NCBI GenBank assembly: GCA_937921505.1
Contig: CAKZUB010000012.1
Location: 1-58,267 of the forward strand
DNA: 58,267 bases
Reading direction: 5' to 3'
DNA from: an uncultured Clostridia bacterium
GTDB taxonomy: Bacteria; Bacillota; Clostridia; Lachnospirales; Cellulosilyticaceae
A model generated the notes under the pieces. That model did no database searches and was not told the origin of the DNA. It saw only the letters and a program-made list of their open reading frames with translations. Position numbers and translations under genes: made by a program. Shown in pieces: positions 25,191-32,540 of the stretch. Each line of letters begins with the position of its first letter. Positions within the stretch are counted from its first letter, which is position 1.

Positions 25191-25219
25191 TTTCCTTTTT
25201 AGTCATTTAAAGTTATAAT
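25191..25219 (+). promoter_or_regulatory. Promoter of fba
   Basis: A perfect TATAAT (25214-25219) lies 17 bases after a weak TTTCCT (25191-25196). The predicted start is about 34 bases before the fba ATG. Confidence 0.6.
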
Positions 25220-25259
25220 AACCCATGAGAAGAGAAATAATATAAAATGGAGGTACATT

Positions 25260-26123
25260 ATGTTAGTTTCAGCTAAAGAAATGTTGAATAAAGCACTAGA
25301 AGGAAAATATGCTGTTGGTCAATTTAACATCAATAACTTAGAATGGACAAAAGCTGTTTTATTAACTGCACAAGAAAATAATTCTCCAGTAATCCTCGGA
25401 GTATCTGAAGGTGCTGGCAAATATATGGGAGGGTACAAAACTATCGTTGGTATGGTAAATGGTATGATGGAAGAATTAAACATCACTGTTCCTGTTTCCC
25501 TGCATTTAGACCATGGTAGCTATGAAGGTGCATTAAAAGTAATTGAAGCAGGCTTCTCTTCAGTTATGTTTGATGGTTCTCATTATGCTATTGATGAGAA
25601 TATCAAAAAAACAACACAAATCATTAAAATTGCCGAAGAAAAAGGTCTCTCTGTAGAAGCTGAGGTTGGTTCTATCGGTGGTGAAGAAGATGGCGTTGTA
25701 GGTAATGGTGAAATAGCTGATGCCGCTGAATGTCAACTCATTGCAAACTTAGGTGTGACAATGTTAGCTGCTGGTATTGGTAACATTCATGGTAAATACC
25801 CAGAGAACTGGAAAGGCTTAGATTTTACAGCTCTAGCTGCTATCAAAGCTGTTACAGGGGATGTACCTTTAGTTTTACATGGTGGAACTGGTATTCCTGA
25901 ATCTATGATCAAAGAAGCTATTTCTTTAGGTGTTGCAAAAATAAATGTAAATACTGAATTACAATTAGCCTTTGCAGAAAGCACACGTAAATATGTTGAA
26001 GCTGGCAAAGATTTACAAGGTAAAGGCTTTGACCCTCGTAAACTATTAGCTCCTGGTTTTGCTGCTATTAAAGCTGCTGTGAAAGAAAAAATGGAGTTAT
26101 TCGGCTCTGTAAATAAAGCTTAA
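25260..26123 (+). CDS. fba: Class II fructose-1,6-bisphosphate aldolase
   Basis: 287 residues. Zinc-dependent aldolase of glycolysis and gluconeogenesis. The metal and substrate residues are in SLHLDHGSYEGA near residue 78, VEAEVGSIGGEEDG near 133, GNIHGKYP near 176, LHGGTGIPE near 206 and INVNTELQLAF near 228. Length and motifs place it with the Bacillus FbaA type. GGAGG lies seven bases before the ATG. Single-gene unit with its own promoter and terminator; codon use is that of a highly expressed gene. Confidence 0.97.
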   Translation: MLVSAKEMLNKALEGKYAVGQFNINNLEWTKAVLLTAQENNSPVILGVSEGAGKYMGGYKTIVGMVNGMMEELNITVPVSLHLDHGSYEGALKVIEAGFSSVMFDGSHYAIDENIKKTTQIIKIAEEKGLSVEAEVGSIGGEEDGVVGNGEIADAAECQLIANLGVTMLAAGIGNIHGKYPENWKGLDFTALAAIKAVTGDVPLVLHGGTGIPESMIKEAISLGVAKINVNTELQLAFAESTRKYVEAGKDLQGKGFDPRKLLAPGFAAIKAAVKEKMELFGSVNKA

Positions 26124-26137
26124 TCCTTTTTAAAACT

Positions 26138-26175
26138 AAAAGCTCCTCAAGTTATAGATGACTTGAGGAGCTTTT
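26138..26175 (+). terminator. Terminator of fba
   Basis: A 15-bp perfect stem, AAAAGCTCCTCAAGT (26138-26152) with its complement (26161-26175), loop of 8, ending in a T run. Confidence 0.93.
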
Positions 26176-26219
26176 ACTTATTTTAAGATAATATTTTTAT
26201 ATAATAGGTTAAAACTTCC

Positions 26220-26249
26220 AGAATAATAAAATTCAAACTGCACATATTA
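26220..26249 (+). promoter_or_regulatory. Candidate sigma-G promoter of the SASP gene
   Basis: AGAATA (26220-26225), 17-base spacer, CATATTA (26243-26249). This agrees with the sigma-G pattern known from Bacillus (TGAATA, 17-18, CATACTA). It would give a leader of about 85 bases. Confidence 0.55.
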
Positions 26250-26340
26250 ATATCAAGGTAGCTATAAAATATTTTATTCTTTCTAAGGATTAAATATTCT
26301 ATACTTCCTAAAATATACTAACCTAAGAGGGGGATTAACC

Positions 26341-26514
26341 GTGTCAAACAAAAATAGTGCATTTGAATCAATGAAGTACGAAGTTGCTAAAGAAGTTGGA
26401 GTACCTTTAAAACAAGGTTACAATGGTGATCTTACAGCTCGTGAAGCTGGAAGAATCGGTGGAACAATCGTACAAAAAGTATTTCAAAACTACAAAGGCT
26501 CTTCACAACAATAA
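26341..26514 (+). CDS. Alpha/beta-type small acid-soluble spore protein
   Basis: 57 residues, too short for usual ORF cut-offs. It starts at a GTG (26341) after GAGGGGG. It binds and protects spore DNA and is degraded at germination. Both conserved segments are visible: MKYEVAKEVGVPL, containing the site cut by the GPR protease, and GYNGDLTAREAGRIGG near residue 30. A single-gene unit flanked by a candidate sigma-G promoter and a terminator. Confidence 0.95.
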   Translation: MSNKNSAFESMKYEVAKEVGVPLKQGYNGDLTAREAGRIGGTIVQKVFQNYKGSSQQ

Positions 26515-26529
26515 TTAATGATAGAGCTA

Positions 26530-26569
26530 AGCAAAAAACAAGAGTGCATCATTGCTCTTGTTTTTTGCT
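26530..26569. terminator. Bidirectional terminator between the SASP and dehydrogenase genes
   Basis: A 15-bp perfect stem (26530-26544 with 26555-26569) built of an A run plus CAAGAG, and the complementary CTCTTG plus a T run. It serves both converging genes. Confidence 0.92.
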
Positions 26570-26574
26570 GTGTA

Positions 26575-27531
26575 TTATACAATACGATTTCTTACTTCAT
26601 GTTTAAAGTAGGCTTCAATATTTTTTACGATTTCTTCTATTAATCTATTTCTAGCTTCAACACTCGCCCATGCAATGTGTGGTGTAATAAGAAGCTTCTC
26701 TTTATCTTTAACCTCAAATAAAGGATTTTCTTTATCAATAGGTTCTTTTTCTAATACATCAAGACCTGCCGCTGCAATCATATTTTCATTAAGTGCCCGG
26801 GCGAGGTCTGCTTCATCAACAATTAAACCTCTTCCTAAATTAAGAATAATAGCCTCTTTTTTCATTTGAGACAACTCCTTATAACCAATGAGTCCTCTCG
26901 TCGCATCATTGAGTGGTGCATGAATTGAAATAATATCACTCGTCTTAAGCAGTGTACTAAGATCAACCCTTTTATAACTGTTGTTGTTATTCTGCCCTGA
27001 TGTTGAATAATAAATAACATTTGCCCCAAAAGCCTCTGCAATTTTGGCAACTGCTTTACCTATAGCGCCCATACCTATAATGCCCATAGTTTTATCTGCC
27101 AGTTCATGAAAAGGCCATGCAATAAAAGCAAATGTTTCACTCTCTGTGTACTTTTTGCTCTTTACATAATTATCATAAGCTTTAAGATGTTCTAGCAGAT
27201 AAAATAACATTGCAAATGTATGTTGTGCAACACTTTGGGTAGAATACCCCGCAACATTAGCAACTCCAATATTCGCCTTCTTAGCATAATCTATGTCAAT
27301 ATTATTATAGCCTGTAGCTGTTAAGGCAATCAATTTAAGTTGTTTAGCATTTTTGAGATTTTCTTCATTTAACATAACCTTATTGGTGATGATAACATCC
27401 ACGTCTCTAATACGCTCTTCTACTTGATCTTTGTCTGTTAGATTATATATAACTAATTCTCCACAAGTTTTAATAGGATCTAATATAATATCTTGACCTA
27501 GTGTTTGAGCATCTAATACGCATATCTTCAT
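26575..27531 (-). CDS. D-isomer-specific 2-hydroxyacid dehydrogenase
   Basis: 318 residues. NAD(P)-dependent oxidoreductase of the glycerate dehydrogenase/hydroxypyruvate reductase type. The Rossmann loop GIIGMGAIGKAVAKIAEAFG is near residue 146, the catalytic Arg in NLGRGLIVDEADL near 230, the Glu near 260 in EKEPIDKENPLF, and the His in ITPHIAWAS near 285. The exact substrate is not decided by these motifs. It precedes no obvious pathway partner; an aminopeptidase lies upstream with a 51-base gap. Confidence 0.9.
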   Translation of the reverse strand: MKICVLDAQTLGQDIILDPIKTCGELVIYNLTDKDQVEERIRDVDVIITNKVMLNEENLKNAKQLKLIALTATGYNNIDIDYAKKANIGVANVAGYSTQSVAQHTFAMLFYLLEHLKAYDNYVKSKKYTESETFAFIAWPFHELADKTMGIIGMGAIGKAVAKIAEAFGANVIYYSTSGQNNNNSYKRVDLSTLLKTSDIISIHAPLNDATRGLIGYKELSQMKKEAIILNLGRGLIVDEADLARALNENMIAAAGLDVLEKEPIDKENPLFEVKDKEKLLITPHIAWASVEARNRLIEEIVKNIEAYFKHEVRNRIV

Positions 27532-27582
27532 GTGAGTTCTCCTTCTCTTATTCTACAACTATATAAGGTTTATTTTATTTTA

Positions 27583-28812
27583 TTAAAAAGCCCACTCTCC
27601 ATCTTTAATGAGATAAAATGTCTCTCCCGTCTTTGTAACTGCTTCTATTGTCATATCCTTACACCCTACCATAAAGTCCTCATGAATAATAGAAGTGTTA
27701 GCCCCTAGTTTTTCTAAGTCTTGGTTATTCATACGCGTACCATTTTTAATATTAATAGGATAGCTGCTTCCTATTGCAAAGTGACAAGAAGCATTTTCAT
27801 CAAATAAAGTGTTCAAAAAAATCATTTGTGACGCTGAAACTGGAGAACTATGAGGTACAATAGCAACTTCTCCTAGATAACAAGAACCCTCATCTGTCTC
27901 GATAAGTCTTTGAAGAAGCTCTTCACCTTTCTTGGCAGAACATTTAATAATTTTACCTTCTTTGAAAGTAAGTGTAAAATCCTCTATGAGATTGCCTCCA
28001 TAGTTAAGTGGTTTTGTAGAGGTTAATACCCCTTCTACCCCATATTTATAGGGCATTGTAAAAACTTCTTCTGTTGGCATATTTGCTACAAAATAAGTTC
28101 CTTTTGTACTATATTCACCCCCACCAAGCCAGATATGATCTCCTGGAAGCACTACTGTAAGATCTGTTCCTGGTGCACTATATTTTAACTTATGAACCTT
28201 TTTCTCATTTAAAAACTCACATTTAGAAGCCAATAGGTCTGTATGCTCTTTCCAAGCCTTTACAGGATCTTCTTCATTAATACGTGTTACTTCAAAAATC
28301 TTCTCCCATAATAAATTAACTCCTTCTTCAGCCGGTACATGAGGAAACAGTTTTTCGCTCCAAGATAACGTAGGTATCGATACAACACACCACGTTACAT
28401 CGGAGTTACCAATATATCTTTTATATGTTTCTAATGCCTTACCTGCTGCTTTTTGAAAAGTAGCGATTTTTACAGGAGAAATATCTTTTAAAATATCTGG
28501 ATTACCCGCACTGATACTAATAAAAGCTGCTCCTTTTTCAGCAAGTTCATTGTAACCCTTAGCTATCCATGAGGGATATTCGCTCAAAGTTTCCTCTGAA
28601 GCATAGGTGTAGGTCATTTTTGTTAATTCCTCATCATTATACTCAACATAAACTCTTTTTGCACCCGCTTCATAAGCATACTGTGTAAGTTTTCTCGCAA
28701 AATCGGCTCCTTCAATAGGAGCTTTTATCATAAGCTCCTGATCTTGTTGTATATTGACACCTATTTTAATAATAAGCTCAGCATATTTTCTTAAATTTTC
28801 TTCGAAATTCAT
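27583..28812 (-). CDS. Aminopeptidase, M29 family
   Basis: 409 residues, the normal length for thermophilic-type metallo-aminopeptidases (AmpS, PepS, aminopeptidase T). It removes N-terminal residues from peptides in the cytosol using a two-metal centre. Family features are FARKLTQYAYEAGAKRVYVEY near residue 37, the GDHIWLGGGEYSTKG stretch near 230, LGEVAIVPHSSPVS near 315 and SIIHEDFMVG near 378, which carry the Glu, His and Asp metal ligands. A GGAG site precedes the ATG. Confidence 0.93.
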   Translation of the reverse strand: MNFEENLRKYAELIIKIGVNIQQDQELMIKAPIEGADFARKLTQYAYEAGAKRVYVEYNDEELTKMTYTYASEETLSEYPSWIAKGYNELAEKGAAFISISAGNPDILKDISPVKIATFQKAAGKALETYKRYIGNSDVTWCVVSIPTLSWSEKLFPHVPAEEGVNLLWEKIFEVTRINEEDPVKAWKEHTDLLASKCEFLNEKKVHKLKYSAPGTDLTVVLPGDHIWLGGGEYSTKGTYFVANMPTEEVFTMPYKYGVEGVLTSTKPLNYGGNLIEDFTLTFKEGKIIKCSAKKGEELLQRLIETDEGSCYLGEVAIVPHSSPVSASQMIFLNTLFDENASCHFAIGSSYPINIKNGTRMNNQDLEKLGANTSIIHEDFMVGCKDMTIEAVTKTGETFYLIKDGEWAF

Positions 28813-28838
28813 TTTTTCACTCCTTCTTATAAAGCTTT

Positions 28839-29021
28839 TTACTTAGCGATAAACTGATTTAATACTTCATCATACCTATAACCTATGCTTTCTAATCTTG
28901 CTACAATATCTTTACTCTCTTTATTATAAGTTAAACAAAGATCTTGCAAATTCTCTGATTCATCTCTCAGCTTCATATTAACTATACTTAGTAATAAGTA
29001 TGTATCTTTTGTTTCTAACAT
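28839..29021 (-). CDS. DUF4250-type small protein
   Basis: 60 residues. The opening TKDTYLLLSIVNMKLRDE and the closing YRYDEVLNQF are the pattern of the DUF4250 family of Firmicute proteins, function unknown. It lies 26 bases upstream of the aminopeptidase and is probably co-transcribed with it. Confidence 0.8.
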   Translation of the reverse strand: MLETKDTYLLLSIVNMKLRDESENLQDLCLTYNKESKDIVARLESIGYRYDEVLNQFIAK

Positions 29022-29116
29022 ATTCTTTCCCTTCTTAGGCTATTTAGAATCATTTTACTCTATACTCATTATATAAACTTAGATAATCTTTGTAAACTTT
29101 TATTACAGTATAAATG

Positions 29117-29144
29117 TTGTATTTGATTATAAATTTGATATAAT
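29117..29144 (+). promoter_or_regulatory. Promoter of the folT transcript
   Basis: TTGTAT (29117-29122), 16-base spacer, TATAAT (29139-29144). The start would be near 29151, just ahead of the riboswitch. Confidence 0.65.
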
Positions 29145-29165
29145 AAACCTATCACTATAGACCAG

Positions 29166-29290
29166 TTGGCAGAGTAGATGTAAGTGCGTCAAGTGCTAGA
29201 TGGACGGGAAGTTGCCACTAGACGAAAAAGGGTAGGCTTTTTTATAAAAATCTTACCCTTTGCGGTACTTATATTGCATTCCGCTGCCAC
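29166..29290 (+). promoter_or_regulatory. Tetrahydrofolate riboswitch controlling folT
   Basis: The segment matches the THF (folT) riboswitch plan: P1 pairs TGGCAG (29167-29172) with CTGCCA (29284-29289); GAGTAG and GTGCGTCAAGTGC follow on the 5' side; a GGGAAGTTGCC-type core comes next; the P3 arm pairs AAGGGTA (29229-29235) with TACCCTT (29254-29260); and GCATTCCGC closes the 3' side. The P1 3' strand can instead form CGCTGC-CACC-GCAGCG (29282-29297), giving a switch between two folds. Followed 80 bases on by folT, which strongly supports the call. Confidence 0.9.
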
Positions 29291-29368
29291 CGCAGCGCTT
29301 CTTTATCTTAAGGCTCAAAATATAACCATTGAGTGCTTAACTTTAACTTAAAAAGGAGTTGCTTACTT

Positions 29369-29896
29369 ATGAAAAATAAAATAACAGTTAAAAACCTAGT
29401 ATTATTAGCCTTTCTGATTGCACTGAATGTTATTCTTGCTAGGTTTATCAAAATCCCTCTTTCTTCATTTGCTCGTATTAGTTTTGGATTTGTTGCAGTA
29501 GTCATGATGGGAAGTCTATTTGGCCCTTGGTATGCAGCTCTTGGGGCAGCCCTCGCTGATATTATCGGTTTTGTCCTCTTTCCTTCTGGACAACCATTTT
29601 TTATTGGTTTTACAATTACTGCTATGGTCTTAGGGGGTATTTACGGTATATTCTTTTATAAAAAGGATTTTACCATTTTTAGAATTATCATTGCTCAGAT
29701 ACTGGTTCTTGTGATTTGTAACTTGTTGTTAAATACACTATGGCTTAGTATACTTACTGGCAAAGCTTTTTTTGTGATTCTTACGCCAAGACTTATCAAA
29801 AATTTAATAACCTTACCGATTGATTGCTTTGTTATATTTGTCGTATTGAAATACTTATGGAGCACTATAAAATCTTTTATAGTACAATCTAAATAA
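29369..29896 (+). CDS. folT: Folate ECF transporter substrate-binding component
   Basis: 175 residues from the ATG at 29369, preceded by AAAAGGAG; the upstream ATG at 29333 lies in the leader. An S component of an energy-coupling factor transporter that takes up folate; the shared EcfA/EcfT proteins must be elsewhere. About six hydrophobic segments, starting LVLLAFLIALNVILARF; RISFGFVAVVMMGSLFGPW near residue 43 is typical of FolT. The THF riboswitch in its leader confirms the substrate class. Terminated at 29946-29970. Confidence 0.95.
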   Translation: MKNKITVKNLVLLAFLIALNVILARFIKIPLSSFARISFGFVAVVMMGSLFGPWYAALGAALADIIGFVLFPSGQPFFIGFTITAMVLGGIYGIFFYKKDFTIFRIIIAQILVLVICNLLLNTLWLSILTGKAFFVILTPRLIKNLITLPIDCFVIFVVLKYLWSTIKSFIVQSK

Positions 29897-29945
29897 GTTA
29901 TTAAGTACATAGTTTTCAGATATATTTACCAACTGTTTATAGTGA

Positions 29946-29970
29946 AAAGGCCGTACTTGCTACGGCCTTT
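29946..29970. terminator. Terminator between folT and the sensor kinase
   Basis: A 10-bp stem AAAGGCCGTA (29946-29955) with its complement (29961-29970), loop CTTGC, T-rich on both outer sides. It touches the stop codon of the convergent kinase gene. Confidence 0.88.
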
Positions 29971-31411
29971 AGTTTTTAATCCCGATTTTCATATAAGATT
30001 TTACCTTATGACTAATAGGCGTTGTATGATTCATCTCATCACAAGGAAGTATAATAGTTACTTTTGTGCCCGCCCCTTCTATACTCTCTATATTAATTTT
30101 CCCTTTATGAAGTGAAATAATTGATTTTACAATAGTAAGCCCTAGTCCACTTCCTTCGTACTTTTCGCGGCTTTTATCGCCTCTATACATTCTTTCAAAG
30201 ATGTAAGGTAGGTCTTCTTCTGCTATACCAAGCCCCGTATCCGCTATGATAATGCTGAATTCTTTATTTTTAACTACTGTCGTGACTGTAATTTCACCTT
30301 TAGCCTCTGTAAACTTAAATGCATTTGAAAGAATATTCATCCACAGTTGTTTAAGAGAGTCTTTATCTCCCCATACTCTCATATTTTGTGTTTCAGTGTC
30401 TTTTAGCATATATTTTATTTTCTTTTCTTTCGCTACTATTTTAAAGGCATCAAAAACATCTTTGAGACTCTCATTTAAAATAAGAGATTTCATCTCTATA
30501 TTTACAACACTTTCTTCTACATCTTTCAAATGATCAAGGTTATTAAGAAGCTTTCCAAAACGCACGACTTCTTTATAGAGTATCTGCATTTGTTCTTCAT
30601 CAATTGGGTAAAATCCATCAATCATAGCTTCTAAGTTGCTTTGCAGAATATGCAAAGGTGTTCTAATTTCATGTGACATATCTGATATAAGTTTTTTTCT
30701 GATGCAATCTTGTTTTTCGAGTCTTTGTGCTAAATGGTTCATACTATATCTTAAAGTTTCTATTTCTTTAATTTTACTTTTGCACTCATATCTGGCTGTA
30801 AGCTTCCCGTCTGCTAAATCTATAGAGGTTTTAGCTATCCCATAAATATGGTGGGTAAATAACCGGGAGATATAAAGGCCTGCAAAAACAAAACACCCAA
30901 GTATTGTTGTACTGCATAAAAGAATGGTTTCATTAACATCTTTTTGAAATTTTAAATCGTTCCCAGCTAAAAGAGTTGATGCAAAATACCCTATGCGTGC
31001 ATAGCCAATTAAAACACCTTGCTTACTGTATATGGGCCTATCTTCAAAGCGATATGGCATTGTTGTACTAAAGCCTAAATAACGATTATCTCTATTTCTT
31101 ATTTCATCTAATAATTGTTCTTGTGTTGTTCCCCATATCAACTCTTTATCTGGCGTCAAAACTGAAACTGCAAAATTGCCCATATAAGTTTCAATGGTAA
31201 GTTCTTCTCTTATACTATGATTCCACCTATCCGTTTCATATAAATTCACCAACAATTTCACAATCACATCTCCAGCATGTTTAATATTTGTTTCAACATA
31301 AAGCTCAAAATGTCTTTTGATTGCAATATTAACAGCTAGTGATATGGAAAAAATAATGAGTATCCCTGTCCCAAGTAAAATACCAAAGAGTTGTTTGCGA
31401 ATAGGAATCAT
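29969..31411 (-). CDS. Sensor histidine kinase
   Basis: 480 residues. Two membrane spans (about 9-30 and 161-184) enclose an extracytoplasmic sensor domain with SVLTPDKELIWGTT. HAMP follows, then HisKA with phospho-acceptor His in SDMSHEIRTPLHIL near residue 247, and a HATPase with NILSNAFKFTEAKGE, DTGLGIAEEDLPYIFERMYRGD and GSGLGLTIVKSI. It overlaps the response regulator gene by four bases (ATGA) and surely pairs with it. Signal unknown. Confidence 0.94.
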   Translation of the reverse strand: MIPIRKQLFGILLGTGILIIFSISLAVNIAIKRHFELYVETNIKHAGDVIVKLLVNLYETDRWNHSIREELTIETYMGNFAVSVLTPDKELIWGTTQEQLLDEIRNRDNRYLGFSTTMPYRFEDRPIYSKQGVLIGYARIGYFASTLLAGNDLKFQKDVNETILLCSTTILGCFVFAGLYISRLFTHHIYGIAKTSIDLADGKLTARYECKSKIKEIETLRYSMNHLAQRLEKQDCIRKKLISDMSHEIRTPLHILQSNLEAMIDGFYPIDEEQMQILYKEVVRFGKLLNNLDHLKDVEESVVNIEMKSLILNESLKDVFDAFKIVAKEKKIKYMLKDTETQNMRVWGDKDSLKQLWMNILSNAFKFTEAKGEITVTTVVKNKEFSIIIADTGLGIAEEDLPYIFERMYRGDKSREKYEGSGLGLTIVKSIISLHKGKINIESIEGAGTKVTIILPCDEMNHTTPISHKVKSYMKIGIKN

Positions 31412-32094
31412 GTATGTTCTCCTTCAAACTTATAGCCTATTCCTGTCACTGTTTTAATATATTTTGGATTTTTAGTATCATCCTCTATTTTTTTTCTAAG
31501 ATTTTTAATGTGTACATCAACCGTACGATCAAAACCATCAAAATCTATACCCATCACAGCTTCAATGAGTTGATCTCTTGTAAATACTCTTCCTGGAGAA
31601 CAAGCCATCTGATAAAGCAGTTCAAATTCATTCGGCGTAAGCGTTACTTCTATATTATTAACCTTTATCATATGCTCCTCTAAATAAATTTTCAACTGTC
31701 CCTTATTAAATATAAGGGTGTCTTTATTTTCTTCTCTTTGTTTGCGTATATTAAGTGCATTAACTCTTGCAACCACTTCTCTTGGACTTACAGGTTTAAC
31801 AAGATATTCATCTGCTCCCATCTCAAATCCTTCTATCTTATGATCTAAATTTCCTTTTGCAGTAATCATAAAAATATACGTATTAGATACTTGTCTCATT
31901 TCCTTACAGATATCCTCACCTTGTATATCTGGAAGCATTAAATCTAATAAGACAACATCTATTTTTTGATGATAAAAAATATTTAGGCCATCTTGACCTG
32001 TATAACATGTATACACTGTGTACCCTTCTTTTTCTAGGTATTTTGTCATGATATCTGCTACTCTTATCTCATCCTCTATAATTAATACATTCAT
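31408..32094 (-). CDS. OmpR/PhoB-family response regulator
   Basis: 228 residues. The receiver domain has acidic residues in IIEDE, the phospho-acceptor Asp51 in VVLLDLMLPD, and Lys in YLVKPVSPREVVARV. The C-terminal winged helix has LTPNEFELLYQMACSPGRVFTRDQL and DVHIKNLRKKIEDD. First gene of the two-component operon; the kinase start overlaps its stop. Confidence 0.95.
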   Translation of the reverse strand: MNVLIIEDEIRVADIMTKYLEKEGYTVYTCYTGQDGLNIFYHQKIDVVLLDLMLPDIQGEDICKEMRQVSNTYIFMITAKGNLDHKIEGFEMGADEYLVKPVSPREVVARVNALNIRKQREENKDTLIFNKGQLKIYLEEHMIKVNNIEVTLTPNEFELLYQMACSPGRVFTRDQLIEAVMGIDFDGFDRTVDVHIKNLRKKIEDDTKNPKYIKTVTGIGYKFEGEHT

Positions 32095-32233
32095 AAATTC
32101 ACCCTTCCGTATTTATATAATGTCTTTTCTCTTAGCTTATCATTTATTTATATTTTTATTATAAAGTAAGCATGTGAAGAAAATTAAAAGGTTCTCTTAT
32201 CCTTAACAACTTATTTTACCCAACTATTAATTG

Positions 32234-32262
32234 TTGATAATTTTTACATTATACTTTACAAT
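32234..32262 (+). promoter_or_regulatory. Promoter of the small HTH gene
   Basis: TTGATA (32234-32239), 17-base spacer, TACAAT (32257-32262); start near 32269, about 22 bases before the ATG. Confidence 0.6.
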
Positions 32263-32290
32263 AGTAAATATATTGGAAGGGGGCTTTAAA

Positions 32291-32518
32291 ATGAAATATT
32301 CATTTGATGATAAAGAACATCTAATAGATTTTATATGTACTGAAATAATTACTACAGCTGAGGCAACTTGTATTCTTGACTGCTCAAGACAATATCTTGA
32401 CGAATTAGTAAGCAAAGGTAAAATTACCCCCATTAAAACAATCAACCGTGTGAGACTCTACTGGAAAAATGATATTATGGCTTTATTAATTAAAAAAACA
32501 CAATTAAAAAACAGCTAG
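32291..32518 (+). CDS. Small helix-turn-helix protein, MerR/excisionase-like
   Basis: 75 residues from the ATG at 32291, which is preceded by GGAAGGGGG; a longer frame from 32231 would include the promoter. The core EIITTAEATCILDCSRQYLDELVSKG, followed by TPIKTINRVRLYWKNDI, is the winged HTH_17 (excisionase-like) DNA-binding fold, with no effector domain. It runs towards ftsH and shares its terminator. Target unknown; it could be a regulator of a nearby unit. Confidence 0.78.
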   Translation: MKYSFDDKEHLIDFICTEIITTAEATCILDCSRQYLDELVSKGKITPIKTINRVRLYWKNDIMALLIKKTQLKNS

Positions 32519-32540
32519 CTTCTAATGAAAGAAGCTAGCT
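32513..32540. terminator. Bidirectional terminator containing both stop codons
   Basis: AGCTAGCTTC (32513-32522) pairs with GAAGCTAGCT (32531-32540), loop of 8, flanked by an A run and T-rich sequence. The TAG stops of the HTH gene (32516-32518) and of ftsH (32522-32524, minus) both fall in the hairpin; the genes end three bases apart. Confidence 0.85.

Noticed and set aside
32231..32290. N-terminal extension of the small HTH protein
   Set aside because: It would start inside the predicted promoter, while ATG 32291 has a strong ribosome site.
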